Source: Brachypodius melanocephalos (lineage: Eukaryota; Chordata; Aves; Passeriformes; Pycnonotidae). From it: a stretch of 64,000 bases of DNA. This document shows positions 37,512 to 51,628 of the stretch, one piece after another. The notes below the pieces were generated by a model that was given only the letters and a program-made list of their open reading frames with translations, ran no database searches and was not told where the DNA came from. Location: positions 2,613,170 to 2,677,169 of the forward strand of contig VZSR01001755.1 in the NCBI GenBank assembly GCA_013398615.1. The letters are read 5' to 3'. The translations under genes and the position numbers were made by a program. Numbering within the stretch: the first letter of the stretch is position 1; every line of letters starts with the position of its first letter.

Positions 37512-39981
37512 ACAAAAATGATCCTAAAAGATCTGTCAGCTCAACCAAGTACGGAGAGAAAATGCTGAAAACACATCAGTATCTGCCAGGAGCAAAGCAG
37601 GAAAAAAGATGCACAATCCTAACAATGTCCCAGGAATCTCCAACAGAAACCAATCCTGATGAACCCTGAGATGTTAAGGGAGTGCTCAGGAACTGACACT
37701 ACAATAAACAACGGCCCAGCACTAAAGCTGAGAGTTTGAAGCAACAGAAAATTAAAGACCTCAATAAATCCTGTGTCCCTAAATATCAAAAAGCTGTCTA
37801 CAAACACCAACAAATATTTAAATGTTCAGTGCACCTGTAATGAAGACTCTTCCTTCCCCTGTCTCTGCTCCTCGCTCTTCTCCTTCTCATCCCCGTGGCA
37901 GCAGGAGGGCAATGCCAGGGGAATCCTGGATCTTCTTCATCTTCTTCACTCATTTGCAGTTCTGGTTTTCTTGTCACTGAGGTAGGAATCATTCCTTTTC
38001 TATTTCCTCATGTTCACTTTAACAATGACACAAAGCAATCCACACAGAAATTCATGTTAATCCCAGAGCAGATCACAGAGGAATGAGATCCCTCACTTGA
38101 GAATGGACTGACCTTCCGAAAATCTGGCCAGTCAGATGTTCCATGCCTAAACTGAAATTCAGCTTCCCATTGGATTTTTAAGCAATCTCCACAGAATTGG
38201 CACCAAAAAAAGTAAATTTAGACAACAAATTTTTCTCCCATTTTGCCCTAAATTTCCAGGTAACAAGATCTGGTAGAAAATATTTTCATAAACAAGTTTC
38301 AAGGCCCCTGCTGCAATTCAGATGCCTTTCCCCCTCTCGGATAAAATCATCTTCATCAAGGAAGGATCTAGATTTGAACTAAATTAGCTGGAACTGATAC
38401 TTTTGAGCTTTAAATGGAGTTTGCCCTCTAAGTTGCTTTGGGTTTTGGATTTTGTGGCCAATTTCCACAGTTCTACAATTGCAAGACAGAAATGAAACAG
38501 AATGGGGAATGGAGATTTGAAGGTAATGCCAGGTATTCTCACACGTCTGTGAAAGACCTTTTAACAGAGATACTTTTTTCTTTTCCCCTCCTATCTTTTA
38601 CTCAACATGTGCTCTTCAGATTAGGGTAAAAATAGGGAAGGAGGTTAAAGAAACAAAAATACAATAGCAGTTAATATAGCTTATAATTAGCAAATTTTTT
38701 GAAAAACAGAAAGAAAAATTCCAACAAATTAAAGAAAACCAGTATTTCTGACAGAAATGACAATTCAAGACTATTGCAGATATTGCCTTATGAAGGATTA
38801 TTTGTAACTTTAATTTGAGGATGTAAAGAAGTTAACTTTTCTTTTGCTATACTACACATGTAAAAAAAGATCAAAGAAAGAAAAGAATTGAGATTCAAAT
38901 TCCATTTTTAAGCAAAAATGACAATGTCTTCCTGAGTTAAAATTAATCCTTTAATGATGAATTTCAAAGGTTTAAATACTTTCTGTGACCTTGGCTTTAA
39001 ATAATTATGCCAAGCAGAGCTTTCCTTACATTCAGAAAAGATTCTGAATTGTTGATCACAGCCATTTTAATGGCTTCAGGCTGGCTGATTTCCAACATAA
39101 TCCTCCGAATGCTCTTTAAAATTACAGACCAAGAACCTGACGCAGGTAAATGAAATGTCACTTGCACAAAGGCTGCTCCAACACTCCATGCAGATTGGTA
39201 ATTTGTGCCACTGCACATCCCCTTGCAAGAAAATGTGTGATTTAGTGCCTAATGCAACCTATAAAAGAGACTTCAACAACTAGCTGCTTACACATACACA
39301 GAGTCTACCATCAATATTAAGTAGGGTTTTTTTTAGTTTGGCTTTTGAAATAAAACTTACATGTTTTAGTTCCCTACTGGGGGAGAAGACTTGAATTCAA
39401 GACAGGGGTCCAAGGGTTGCTCACCAAGCAGGAATGTGGGCAGTGACCCCACGGAACAGAACGGGAGGGAAGCCCTGATCAATCTCAAACATTAATTTCT
39501 ATTTTCAAATCTTACCCAGAGTCCTTTCTCACTTGATGTACACCACAGGCAAAATTAGACCAGCCACTGTGAGCAAGTAGACTCAATTTCCTTGTACCCT
39601 GAGCCTGAGTTTTTCCCTCCTGAAGAGCTCACCCTCTTTTTAAGGGGCAAAAAGCTTGGCTAGGCAGAACCACTCTTTCCAATGTCTCTATTCCAGCAGA
39701 GGAAGATCAGCCTGCTCCTGGCTGGCTTTACCTATGAAATCATTTGTGTTTTTAAAGTGCTATTGGCTCCTGAGCACCTCATTCCCTCCCTGCTGGAGCT
39801 GCTGCCCAGCCCCAGCATGTCCATCACAGAACCCCAGAAAGCCCCACACTCATCTTGGGACTCTGTTTTTTCAACTCCAGTGACTCCTGAACATTCTTCC
39901 TTAGGGGAACTTTGCTCAGCTGACCCTTGGGGTGATCACTGCCCTTGTGGCCCATGGAGCAGCTCTTTGAGAATCCCTTAC

Positions 39982-40212
39982 CTTGATCAAGGCTGCCTTG
40001 GTCTCTGCCGCGTGCTTCTTCTTCAGCTCTGAGATCACGGTTTCCATTTCCATTCTCAGGCTCTTCAGTGCCACCTCCTTGTCTCGAGCTGCCTTCAGCT
40101 TCTCCTGGTCCCGCTGGAGGCACACTTCCAGCAGCTGGTGGTCCCGCAGAGCGTTTGCCTGTACCAGCTCTTTCTTCAGCTCACGGATTTGGTGTTCCAA
40201 GCAACGGATCCC
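39982..40212 (-). CDS. CEP112: CEP112-like internal exon, 77 codons (first visible exon)
   Basis: This exon encodes part of a long coiled coil. Read on the minus strand it is 231 bp and fully open in phase 0, starting GIRCLEHQIRELKKEL and ending KKKHAAETKAALIK. The upstream border is a pyrimidine-rich tract ending TTCTCTCAG, and the downstream border is AAG followed by GTAAGG, close to the consensus donor. The product is rich in Glu, Lys, Leu and Gln with hydrophobic residues at heptad spacing and no proline or long hydrophobic segment. From memory, it aligns without gaps to the C-terminal part of vertebrate CEP112, sharing the QIRELK and HAAET blocks, with roughly half the residues identical. 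CEP112 is a centrosome-associated coiled-coil protein of poorly defined function. The next exon continues the same alignment in register. The family call is inference from recalled sequence; that this is a coding exon is much firmer. Confidence 0.85.
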
Positions 40213-42017
40213 CTGAGAGAAGGAGCCAAATCCCAAGGGTGAAAAACCCAACACTACAGCACAAAACCCACTCGGCTTCCTCCAGCAGGCTGTCAGCTGG
40301 GCTAGGAGCAGATTCCGAGGATGCTTTGTCCTTTTTCCTGGCCTCTCTTCTTGCTCTTCCCTTTCTCTTCCTGCACACAGATAGATACACCTCCCCCTGC
40401 CCAAAGCGTTGGTAAGATGGACCTTTTTGGAGGAGAAATCGAGCTTGTGGCATGTGATCACTACATATCCTCCCCCATGCCTGCTTTTTTTATCCTTAAG
40501 AAGTGACCCGCTGCCTTCTAATGAGCTATCAGAGTATAATCAATCATTTATCAATCATGGCCAGCCCCAATGGGGGAACACAAAGGGGGAGGGATGGAAG
40601 GAACAGGAATAAAGCTGTGCCACTCCTAATTCCACAGAATTCGCTCTGCTGCTTTACCACAGGAGTAGATACACAGCTGTTACTTCAGATTACACTTGCA
40701 TGTAACTCTCCCTAGTTACTTTTCTAACTGCCTTTCCTCTGTGGGTTCTTCACTGGAGCATCACATCTGGGACATGAAGCACTATCCTTCCAGCTAAGTG
40801 TGATGGATGACACTGAAAGCACATCTCTGTTTTCATTCATAAATGTAATTCTGAAATTGAGCACTTTCACTACAAAACTCACACAGGATTTCCCCCTTTG
40901 TCCTCCCTGTTTCACAAGAAAATTTGCCTGGAATTCTTTCACAGAGGATGTGACAATACTGAGAGCAGAAATTGATGTTCTACCAAGTAAGTGCAGGTGA
41001 CTCAGCTCAATCTTATTAAAGGTTTCACAAGAAAATCTGAGGAAAAGCAGTGTATATTTAAAGTTCCCATTGTCCTGGAATGCCAGGTTCTCTCCAACTA
41101 CTATTTTTCTTCTTCAGACATTTTTAATATGCTGCCTGGACTCAGCTACATCATTTATTTGCAGCCTCTGAGAACCACATTACTACAAAACTTTGAAAAG
41201 TTAACATTTGTTGCTGACCAAGGCTGGGACATGAATGACTATCAGATCTATTGCCTTGTACATTAATCTCCCAAGACAAATTCCTATAAATACTTTGATC
41301 TGAAAGAGGGGGGGAAAAAAATCAAGGCTTGAAAGTTTGCCTATTTTTCAAGCCATTTGAACTATACAGTGTAATAAAAGACATTGTCTCCCTTCAAACC
41401 TTCAGTTTGTCCTTCAGCTATCCCAGCTGTAACATGTATTAAATAATATCAACCATCTCAGAAACTTCTTTTGCTTCCATGCTTTCTTAATTACTCCTTG
41501 GCATTAGTCCCTACTATGTCAAAGGTAAGAGTGTGTGTATGGTGGAGAAGGAATGAGCACGTCATTTGTATACACAGCTCTACCACAGGCAGCATATTTC
41601 AGCCCTATCAGCATTATCTCAAACATATGTTTCACATACTGTAATCTGTGCTAGATCCTTTCCTTCCTTTCCTGAGCTTTTCCTCTACACGTTTAATTTC
41701 TTATTCAATCTGTATACGGACTAAAAACCTAAAGTGCATTTCAGTGTATCATTAAAATCCGCAATGTACTTTTATAATTCTTTCGGAAAATGATTTCATC
41801 TCCAGATCACAAGAACATGACAGCCTGCCTGGCTTTTCCTCAACCAAAGCAGCACTATCTCACTGAAGACAAGAGCTGCAATTGCTGATGGGTGATATGG
41901 TCTGAGTTCCAAACTGACACACGGAGAATCTGGTGTTCTTAACAGCTGCCCCAGTGCAAGTCCTGCCTGAAATAGCCACAACTATCTTTTAATCTGTGAG
42001 AGTTCTTTTTGAAAGCT

Positions 42018-42060
42018 CATTCTCCTTCTTTCCTTCTTTTTTTTTCTCCTTTCTATTTTA
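42018..42060. repeat. Pyrimidine-rich tract
   Basis: Almost only C and T, with repeated CTTCTTTC-like units and a T9 run. Confidence 0.75.
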
Positions 42061-45000
42061 AAATAAAAAATTTCCTTTAATTACAGCCCCAACACACACA
42101 CAGAAGTGAAACTAAGAAATTACATCGCTCAGAAGTTCCCTAAAAAGTTTGTTAAAATATTTAGGATAAGAAATCAGGGCTGATTTTTTACAATACAAGG
42201 AAAATTCATTCACAAATGACACTACAAGCCAAAATAAAGACTGGGGGAATTCCTGTTACACCTTTTAAGCTTTACTTCCTTCTTTATTCAATGGCTCTTA
42301 TACAAAGTCATTAGAAAATGAAACACAATCCAGTGTTTTCTCTAAGGAGAAAGGAACAGCTCCCAGCCTTCAGAGCCAAAACTTGGGCCAGCTCAGAGTG
42401 AGCTGAATGTTATAGGTAAAGCAACAGTAATTAATATGCAAAGGAGCATTAATGTTGGACCTAATAGATTGCAAAAGCAGATTTGGTTCTATTAGGGAAG
42501 AAGAAAGGATCTGAAGACGGGGTGATGGCAGTGAAACTAATATGATTAAAGGAGTCCCTTTGGAGCAACTTCACTGCGAGTACGATGATGTTAAGAGACA
42601 TCTCATCTCTCCAAAGTGACTGGAAAAAGCTTCTGTTGGGGATCACAGACACAGTTCTTGTCAATTTACTTTCAAATAAGTCCAGTTCTCACAGCCAGAT
42701 TAGTTTTTCCCATAAACAAAGTCAGTGGCAGAAGCAACTTACGCCCAACTCAGTGCCTGAGACAACTTTGTGTGACACAGATATCTCCTCTGTGCTGCAG
42801 GAAATGAATGCCAAACTTTCCAGCACTAAGACTCTGTGCAATTCCACATGCCAGGTTTAATCAACTATTACTAGACTTAAATGGAGGCAAATTAGGAGGG
42901 AAAAAAAGAAAGCCCTAAAATGACTTAATTCTTAGTTGCGAAAAATCCATGAAATATAAAACTTAAGAGCAACTTTCTTTTCTTAACGATTCTGCGGGAA
43001 AATAAAAGCTGCAGTTACAAAACCTCACTTCTCAGGCTCCAGGTGCAAAGGCAGGATGGTTTCTTTGTAACACTGAGTCCTCTTTCTCAGTCTTGGTTTC
43101 TCAAATCCTCCTCTGGATGCCCAAATCTCTGTTTGGGAACCAAATGGTTTGCATGGTTTAAAACAACTGCTTGAGTACAACAGCTGCTGTGAGAAAAACA
43201 CACCTTAGACACCCCATCTAAGCAAATGATTATTTGCTAAATGAGGATTAAACATAAGAAATAAAGGCTGACAGTATGTAACAGAGCCAAAACATTACTG
43301 CCACTTGCTGCCTTTTCTGGATCAAAGTGTTGTCGTCTCTATTTCGGTGGTGTGGGTACGAGCACATGAAATAAGAGAGATCTGTATCTATTTTAGAAAG
43401 GATGCAGAAGTTTGTAGCAATTCCCAGGATGGCCATGCCACAGGAACATGTCCCAAACAAGGAAGCATTTACAAAAATGACCATTAATCCACATAAAGGA
43501 CAACAAATAGAAAGACAGCACCAGCTTACACAGTTTCCCAAATGGAACAAAAATACATAAACTGTGTGACAGAGATTTCACAAAGGTTTATATGATATAT
43601 TTCTATGACCCTCAGATGAAGAAACTGCTGGCTAAGGTGGTGATTTCTATTTCTGTTTCAAAGAAATAACTTTGAATTCTAACTAAGAATATCTGTGCTG
43701 AAATAGTGTCATAAAAAGGGTGGGTCATAAGCCCACAGCAATTTGCCTGCAGGGAAAAAATAGACTTGAAAGAAAAAGAAGAAGGTTGGTCACTCACTTT
43801 GGCCTATTTAAAATGCCAATAAATGTACTGCATGTTATTTGGAAGGAAAACATGTGCTCTTAATTTTAAAAAAAGTAAATTGCATAAGAAAATACAAAGT
43901 TGGCAAAAAGTTTAAATTAAAATCTGTTGCTGATGTCTCAAACTCTGCTCCACTTACAGGAAACAGGGATGAGAAACGGACCGAATGACTACGGCCTCAT
44001 TAAAAACAATAAGAACACAAATTCCCTTTCTTTTCCAGGAGCTCCTACTTCACCCCCATGAAGCATTTCCTTGGATCAGTTTCTGAGGAAGAGGCTGGAG
44101 CATGATGGCATCTTCAGCCTCACGGGGATGAGCACACGGAGCTCAGTGTCTGCCTCCTCCCAGTGCACCCCACACCAAACCACATCCACCCAGCACATGC
44201 TCAGCTCCCCTGGCCAGGGTGTTTGAAAGTCACAAAAACAAGGCAGTGCAGAGTGAAGATGAAATGCACTCCTAATTTATTCCCCGAGGCGCAGATCTAG
44301 AGCTGCTGAGGTGTTGCTTCAGCAGATTTACAGTAAGTGACCAAGATCTGCCAGCAGATGAAGCTGCAGTGACCTCACTGCTCTCCTTGCTGGAACAGAG
44401 CATCACTGTTAAACACCCCTGAGCTTCTCAAGGGGCTCCTGACAACCCTTCAAACTGAGTTTCACGAGTTTGCTGCACTGGGTGGACTTGGCTCCAGTCA
44501 GAGATGGCTGCACAGGGTTCACTTTGCTGTGTTTAATTTTGCTGGTGTGTAACATTTTCAAAAACCTACAACAAACCCCCTGAACCTCTGAGCAGTAGCA
44601 CGGACTAGGCTGGATGATCCCAAAGATCCTCTCTAGGATAATAACCTCAAACATCAGCCTCTAATTCACAGCCCTATCTGACCACAGATAAGCAGCTTTT
44701 GCCCCAGCCTGCCAAGACCTTCTCAGCATTTCCTCCTTAGCAGAACACTGAAATGAGCAGTGTGTGCTGGGAAACATCATTGGGCTCTCCTGAAAGGGAC
44801 ATTTGTCCCTCTGTGCCTCGCCACGCTGCCGTAGGGTGACAGCGATGGATGAGGCATCCGCAACGTTTGTTATTGGACACTGGATTCTTTTGGAAAGGAG
44901 ATCAGTCCAGTCAAGGGAAAGGCAGTCTGCAATAAAAACAAATCTCACTTTGATGATGAAGAAGTGAAAGAAAAGTAAGGGATGAAGGAGGAACACCGAG

Positions 45001-46340
45001 TGATTCAGGGGTGACAATGACTCCCTTTTTACCCCTGAGCAGGGCAGAAGAGGGGTGTCCCAGAAGAGGGGGATGAAGTGTCCTGCCCCAGCCACACAGT
45101 GACTGGAGGCACATTTACTGTAAAACACCTTAGAGGGGATTATCTGCTGGAAGTGGGAATCTGAACGACTTCAGCTTTCTTGTCAGTAAACAAAGCTTTA
45201 TCAAATGCTGGGAAACAGATCATATGAGTTTCTCTACCATCACAAAAACAACCAATGCCTTTAACATAAAAGAAGTCTGAAAAATAAACAAATATTTGCG
45301 GCTCTAAGCTTAGAAAAAAGTGTAGCTGTAAGAACTTCAAATGAGTGTAATGTTGATTTGCGTTTAGAACAAAATTAGTTTATATTAATGAGTTTTTCTA
45401 CTGCAGCTTCTGCAAGGGACAACAACCCTTCTCTTGACTGATCTTATTCTGGTTTTCTGGAATTATTCTCATGATTTTTACCCTCTGGACCCTGCCAACC
45501 AAGGGCCAGGCACAGCCCTAATGGCTCTCTGATCCTCCTGTCCACAAATCATCCTACTGAGTGTGACTCACTGGTCCCACTATACCTGCTTTTCTCCATG
45601 CCAAAGGAATTCCAAGTGGCCGGTCCAGCCAGCTGGCAGCTATTTGTGTCTCCTTTGTATCGAACTCAATCATGTCCATTTAAACAACTATATTAAAAAT
45701 ATTTTCTATACCACGGCAATTTCAATTAAAATATGTAAAGAATTTATTATCCTCTTTCTCTTGTGACTCCTAAAATCAGCAATTTGTCAATATTATGAAT
45801 ACCTTAAAAGATGAGATTTCACTTGCAAAGAAAACCAGTGGCACATTATCACATGGGTAATGATGTGGCAGAACACAAATTAGCAGGGATAAGTAATAAA
45901 CAGCTATTTAGCTTTCACAGCACAATCTATTACATTGTCAAGTTTAAATGCCTTTTCGGTAAGAACACACAGCCCCATAAATGTGGCATTTAAGGGAGCA
46001 GATAAATGAAATGGTGTGAAATGAAGTGAAAATGAACAACAGTTCAGTGACCAGCAGGTTAGGCTCAGTTCCTAAGAACACTGCTCATTCCAAGAGCATG
46101 GGGCTGTGCAAGCCCTTCCAGGGGAAAACATGGAAATTACACCCCCACCATTATAAATAGTCCTGGACAGTGGTCTGAGACTTCCTGGAAACACTAAAAT
46201 ATCAGCCTCAGAGATGCATTTTATTGCATGCTTATATAGTATTTTGTGCACACTGAAGTGTTCTAGTTCTCGAAGGAAAAAATTCTCTCCAGAACGCTGG
46301 TTCTACTGGAGAGCTTCTTTAAAAGGAGCCATCCTCATCC

Positions 46341-46376
46341 TATTTATATATATTTATCTATATATATCCTATATGT
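46341..46376. repeat. TA-rich simple repeat
   Basis: Interrupted (TA)n with TTTATA and CTATATA units. Confidence 0.85.
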
Positions 46377-49300
46377 GACTACATTGCAGTGATGCGGTGA
46401 AGTTATTAATACATTCATAAGTGAAATGTCCTCAGTTGATAAATCAGGTTGGATGTTATCAAGTTTAGGTCTTGGAGGAAAACTGACACAAACCAAAGCT
46501 GCCCAAATCTGCACCTGCACGGCACAAGAGAAGGGAAAGCTCTTCAGGCTCACACAGAGGAAATGCCCAGTGAAAAACCCTCAGTAAGAGCAGTGCAGGT
46601 GACAAGTAAGGGTGAAATGTGTGCAGCTCAGCAGGGCCAGATCTCAATCCCCACATTCCAGGATTTATGCAAAGGTCTATCGACTCCATCCCACACAAGC
46701 TCAACTCTTCTCACCTTTGCACATGTACCTCTGACATCTCTCTTGAAAATGCCCCCTGGGATTTGTAAAGGGAGGTGTTGAGCTGCTAACTTACATATTC
46801 ATTTCATTAATTTTAACACCATTAAGCTGCTTTTAAAGGTCACATCTCCTTGGTAAGATTCTTTACTTCACTATTCCAGCACTGTGAGTGCTCTGAAAAA
46901 TGCCTCTATCATTTATGAATGTGATAAAAGTTTCTTCCTACTAACCCTGCTTATCTTGACTCTACCAGGGTCTCACTTTGGAGTGGGGACTGGTTTAACA
47001 CCACCCTACCTGTACAGTGCTGCTGGAGGAAACACCGCTCACCTCTGGTATCCAAACCATGGCCAACACCCCCCTCACCACAGCTCCTGCACGGACATCG
47101 TCCCAAAGAAGGTCCAGCACCCTTCAAGAAGAGATTTTACTTCGTAGCAATGCATTTACTCTGTCTTGTCTAATCCTGTTTAGCATTTCCTGAAAAACCA
47201 TGGAAGTGTTGACTCACAAAGAACAATAGTTATCTTCAGCTCCACTTCCAATAAAATTAAGGAAAAATGAGTCTGCCTGTGCTAACTCTATAAATAAACA
47301 CGCTTAGGCAACAATTAACAGGTAATTTAACCCCCAAAACTGTTCACTGACTCTGCCAGGTATTTCTGAAGGCTGAAAAGAAACAAGAAACACAGGTAAC
47401 AAAAAGCCAGAAGGGAAAAGTTACACTGAAAATATTGGCCTCACTCTGGTTTCTACATCTTAGAAAAGGGCAACACATTTTTGAGCTCTGCTGTGACATG
47501 GCATTAAGCAAAACACAAATTTTGATGATTTTTTTTCCCAAAAGAAGTGCACTGAAGTAGATCTGGACTTTTACAGAAGCCAGTCAGCTGCCTAAATCCC
47601 AGTTAATGTAAATGGCACTTAAGCTACAAACTGGGCTTAAAAAAAAAAAGGGGAGGAGGGAAGAAAGAAAATCAGACATCCATTTGAAGAGCTCCACAAA
47701 GAGCTTAAAATTAACAGAGCTTATTTCCATTTCTTAATTTACATAAGTACATTTGATTCCAATTTAGTTAACAGCAGCTAGAAAGCAGAACTTCATCTGG
47801 GTTGGTTATTGTCACTGCCCTCCCAACAAAATGAGTTTTAGTCCAAGGGAAGAACCTTGAGCTTACACGTGTAACAAAACAATGCAGAGAACTGGTGAGC
47901 CAAAGGATTACTCACCAAGTTGAAACTGAGATACATGTAAATATATTTTCCATTACACTGTTCTAAGACCTGTAACAGACTTGGCCCTCTTGCCTTGGAG
48001 ATTGATCCAGAGCAGTTTCTCCTTCCCTGATGTACTGAATTTGCTTTGAAACAGATTAGTGAGAGAAAAATTTAAAATCCCACCTTCTTTCTCCTTTTAT
48101 CTGATGAAAGGAATGTTTACCTTTGTATTCTTCCTTGTACAAACAGAATGATTCCAAAAAACCTGCTAAGGGACCTGCCAGGAAAGGACTAATTTCCTTC
48201 TGTCTTTCTACCCAGAATTTTAATTGAGGCACTCAAATGGGCACATAACAATCTACATAACTGCACTGATGGAACTTAAATATGATGGAGGTAAGAAAAA
48301 AAATCAGCCATAAATACCTGTTTAATGCAGTGATCCCCTATAATGACTTGTGAGAGCAAAATAAAATGCAGAGTGGCTAAAAAAAAAGAAATTTAAATCT
48401 GCATGTTAACACCAGGTTTTCTGCATTGTACAGTGCACAACAATCCATCCCTAAATGATGACTGATGCAAATGACACCAAACATCCTCCCTGTTTTCCTT
48501 TATGAAGAATTTTAATTTCTGCATTTCAAGATTTGAAAGGAAAATATTCCCTTCAGATGAATGTTAAAGATATGTTCAGTTCTGAAATAACATCAGAGTA
48601 AAGCTTGTTCTGAAAGTGAGGAAAAACTGCTGATATTTAAGGAAGGATAGGAATTTCCTGCAATGGAATCCAGGAATGAGCCTAAAGATCTCTGCAGGCC
48701 TGGGAAGAACTACCTGTCAATCTCAGAGCACTTTGTGTCCAGCATCCCCTAAGTCAAAGCTTTTAAAAAACATTTGCATTTAAATTTTCCACATATTAAA
48801 TTGAAAAGCATTAACATCTATGGAACAATGTGTAATGCTGATTTAAATGCAGACACGATGTATTGCAGATTTAAGGATTACTACAGACATTCATCTCTAT
48901 GAGACAGCAAAATTCAACGTATTATAATTCCCAAGTTGTCCTCAGAAAAGGAACACGCTGCATTGTCTACGAGAATGTCTTTGCCTGTCAACTACAGAAA
49001 AGATTTCACTGTAAGTAGAAGAGCCAAAAAAACCCTCAATGCCTCAAAAACAAAAAACAAACAACAAAAAAAAACCCACCCAGAAAACACTTATTTTGGA
49101 TGAATTTGTTGTTAAAAACACACAACTTTTGAATATTCCCAAGTTTTACCTCACACATCCCATAAGGGTTTTATGGCAACTGGAAATGGCATTGGACACA
49201 AAACCTGACAGGACAAACCAAAGATAAGATGCAGATAAAAAGCCTCAGTCATCAGCTGTCCTTGCATGAAACATCTGCCACCTTTAATTTCTGAAGTTCA

Positions 49301-51604
49301 CATTTGTAGAAAAGCCCACTCTGGACAGTAACTCCTGCTCAGGCCTCTGCCAGGACCATCTCAACAGGCACCTGAGGAACGCTCCCGGCTCACACCTCTG
49401 TCCAAGCTCTGCCCTCACTGTTACTGAGGTCAAAGAGAGAAAGTCTTCAAAACTCCACCATAATCACAGGGAGCCAACTAAGGAACCCAGTCCTGTCATT
49501 CTCTGGGCCAACAACAGAGAATTTCAACGCACCACCTGCCCTGTTCTGCTCTGCTTAAGGACGCCAAGCAGCAGGAACCTCTCTCATTTCTGATGTCACA
49601 CTGCTATAGGGAAGGTGACAGTCTTTAACCAAAAGGGAAGTCCTTGTTCTCAGCCTCATGACTGGCAATACGTGTGGGCAGGAATCCTGAAATCCAGGAG
49701 CTCCAGAAATAAAAGTTGTATCACTCACAGGTTTAGATTTGAGAGAAATAATCAGCCTCTGACTGTACAGATTCCTCATTTCTGCATGGCAGCAACAACA
49801 GCTGCAGTATTCCTGTAAGTCACTTGTGGTAAATTCTCATCCTCACATTAGCTGCTTGCACAAATAAAATGAAGAATTACACACACAGGTCCAAGTTTGG
49901 GCTTTTTCCTTTTCAGATCTATTTCTCATTGGAAGAAGCACATTCTAGTAGTCTATGTTTACAGTCCTGATATAAAACACATAAATGTGTCATCTCCATC
50001 TGAGGAGGGAAATCCTAGAGAAGGTGGGCTTTAACCAACTCAGATGTTAGGATGGAACTGAGGGCATCAGGTGATGGTACCTATTGCCACACACATGCAG
50101 CTGATGCTGCTTCAAGTCTCCCTCTCTGCACCTTCACCCTCCAGTGCTGGTTGCACAGTTCCCATCATCTCCTCAGTGGCTCTCCCAAGTTCAGAGACCT
50201 TTTGGAAGGCTCCTGCTCCACAGCTACCAGTTCAGAAAGATGACATCAATCACAGGATGATCTGTTCAAAATAAATGAAAACTGTGCCTAACATTCCTTC
50301 TCTTGAAATCGAGAGGGTTTTTGGCTCAGCGTCTTCCTCTGGCACCTTTCTGTTGATCTCTGTCCTTTTCATCCTTCTCAGTTTGTCCTTTTATTCAGTT
50401 GATGCCACTTCGTTTTCTGAATGACAAATAGGCCACTGCATCCTGGGGCAGGAATTTCTTCAGATTTATTTATGCAACTGTTTTGGATCTACTGTACTCT
50501 GAATAAATATCAATACACAGTTTAAATATAAAAGTCAAAATATACATACTGAACGTGCAGACTCTATGAAATAGCAGTCAAATAAAAGAACCCATTTATA
50601 AAGGCCCATGTTGATATTTACTACTGTCTCAAAAAAAAAATACCAACCCCAAAACACAACCTCACAATTGCACTAAGAAATCAGGAAAAGTGTACTACTC
50701 CTAAACTGAATATTCTGGCAGGGAACAGCTGTTCGAAGGAGAAACTCTTGACTGGAGGCAGAGCACCAAATGGAGCTGGCTCCTTTCTGTGTATCAGCCT
50801 TCTAAGGGGAAAGAATTTGCACCCTTTTGAAACCTGCTGCTTTCCTTCTCTGGAAAGCATCACTGTTTTGAAGGACACAATCTTACTCTGTGAAAATAAA
50901 TAAGGAATCATGACTTTGTAGCACATTCTTACTAACACAAAGATCAGGGAACTAGCAGAGAGATTGTTTCTTGGATACCTCGAGGTGGTAGTTTTGACAA
51001 ATGGCTTCTGATGCACTTGTGAGGCAGAGATTTTGGCTTTCCCCACACACAGACCTAATTACCACATTAATGAAGGCTATGGCTATAAAGGAATAGTAGG
51101 GCTGTCTCTGCTAAACCTCCTTGAAACTCAAGCACAGAAAAACAAACATTGCCTTCCATATAAATGGCTGCTTTAGGAGCCATTACTGATTAATCTTGTG
51201 TATTCCCTCCAAGCCTCTGATGCCAGAGATGCCAAAGAAACCTTATCACAAGGGTTTGTTTGCACAGCTTCAGCAAGGAGAGTAATCCACTAAGTATCCC
51301 ACACAATACTCAGGTAGAGCAGGTAAGAATTAATTGGTACCTTTCCCACCCACCCCCCCAGAATTTCTGATGCTGAAACTGTTTTTCTCTTCATTGAACC
51401 AGCTCGGCCTAGACTGGCTTGTCCCGCAGTGACATGTCTATTGAATACAAATCAGACAGCAGAGCTTTAAATCTGTGTTGCAGCTCTCATTTCCAATTCG
51501 AGAACTGTACTATAATCATAAGCTTCTGGTGGATGAAAGGAAATCAGCTCTCTGAATATTAGCTAATGCCACATTTGCAAGTCCTGAAGAGATCTGTGCT
51601 GTTT

Positions 51605-51628
51605 AAAAAAAAAAAAAAAAAAAAAAAA
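51605..51628. repeat. Poly-A run, 24 bases
   Basis: Uninterrupted A run. No gene-like sequence or polyadenylation signal is evident immediately upstream. Confidence 0.95.

Larger units (their letters stand above)
24614..39981 (-). other. CEP112: Intron between the 77-codon and 21-codon exons (15.4 kb)
   Basis: This intron is bounded by a GTAAGG donor at its right end and a TTCCAG acceptor at its left end. It holds CR1 pieces near 27.1-27.4, 28.9-29.0, 29.1 and 37.3-37.5 kb, a purine-rich tract at 29.4 kb, and a pair of 29-bp inverted repeats at 34.17 and 34.83 kb. The rest is unique AT-rich sequence in which I recognise nothing. Confidence 0.75.

Noticed and set aside
36922..37521. 199-codon open frame on plus
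   Set aside because: Its second half is a reverse-oriented CR1 fragment, so the frame is a repeat by-product.
39916..40461. Full 181-codon minus-strand frame as a single coding unit
   Set aside because: Only 39982-40212 is coding. The frame runs on into intron on both sides beyond clear AG and GT borders.
44580..44656. Possible CR1 tail around GGCTGGATGATCCCAAAGATCC
   Set aside because: The resemblance covers only about 25 bases without the rest of the CR1 end.
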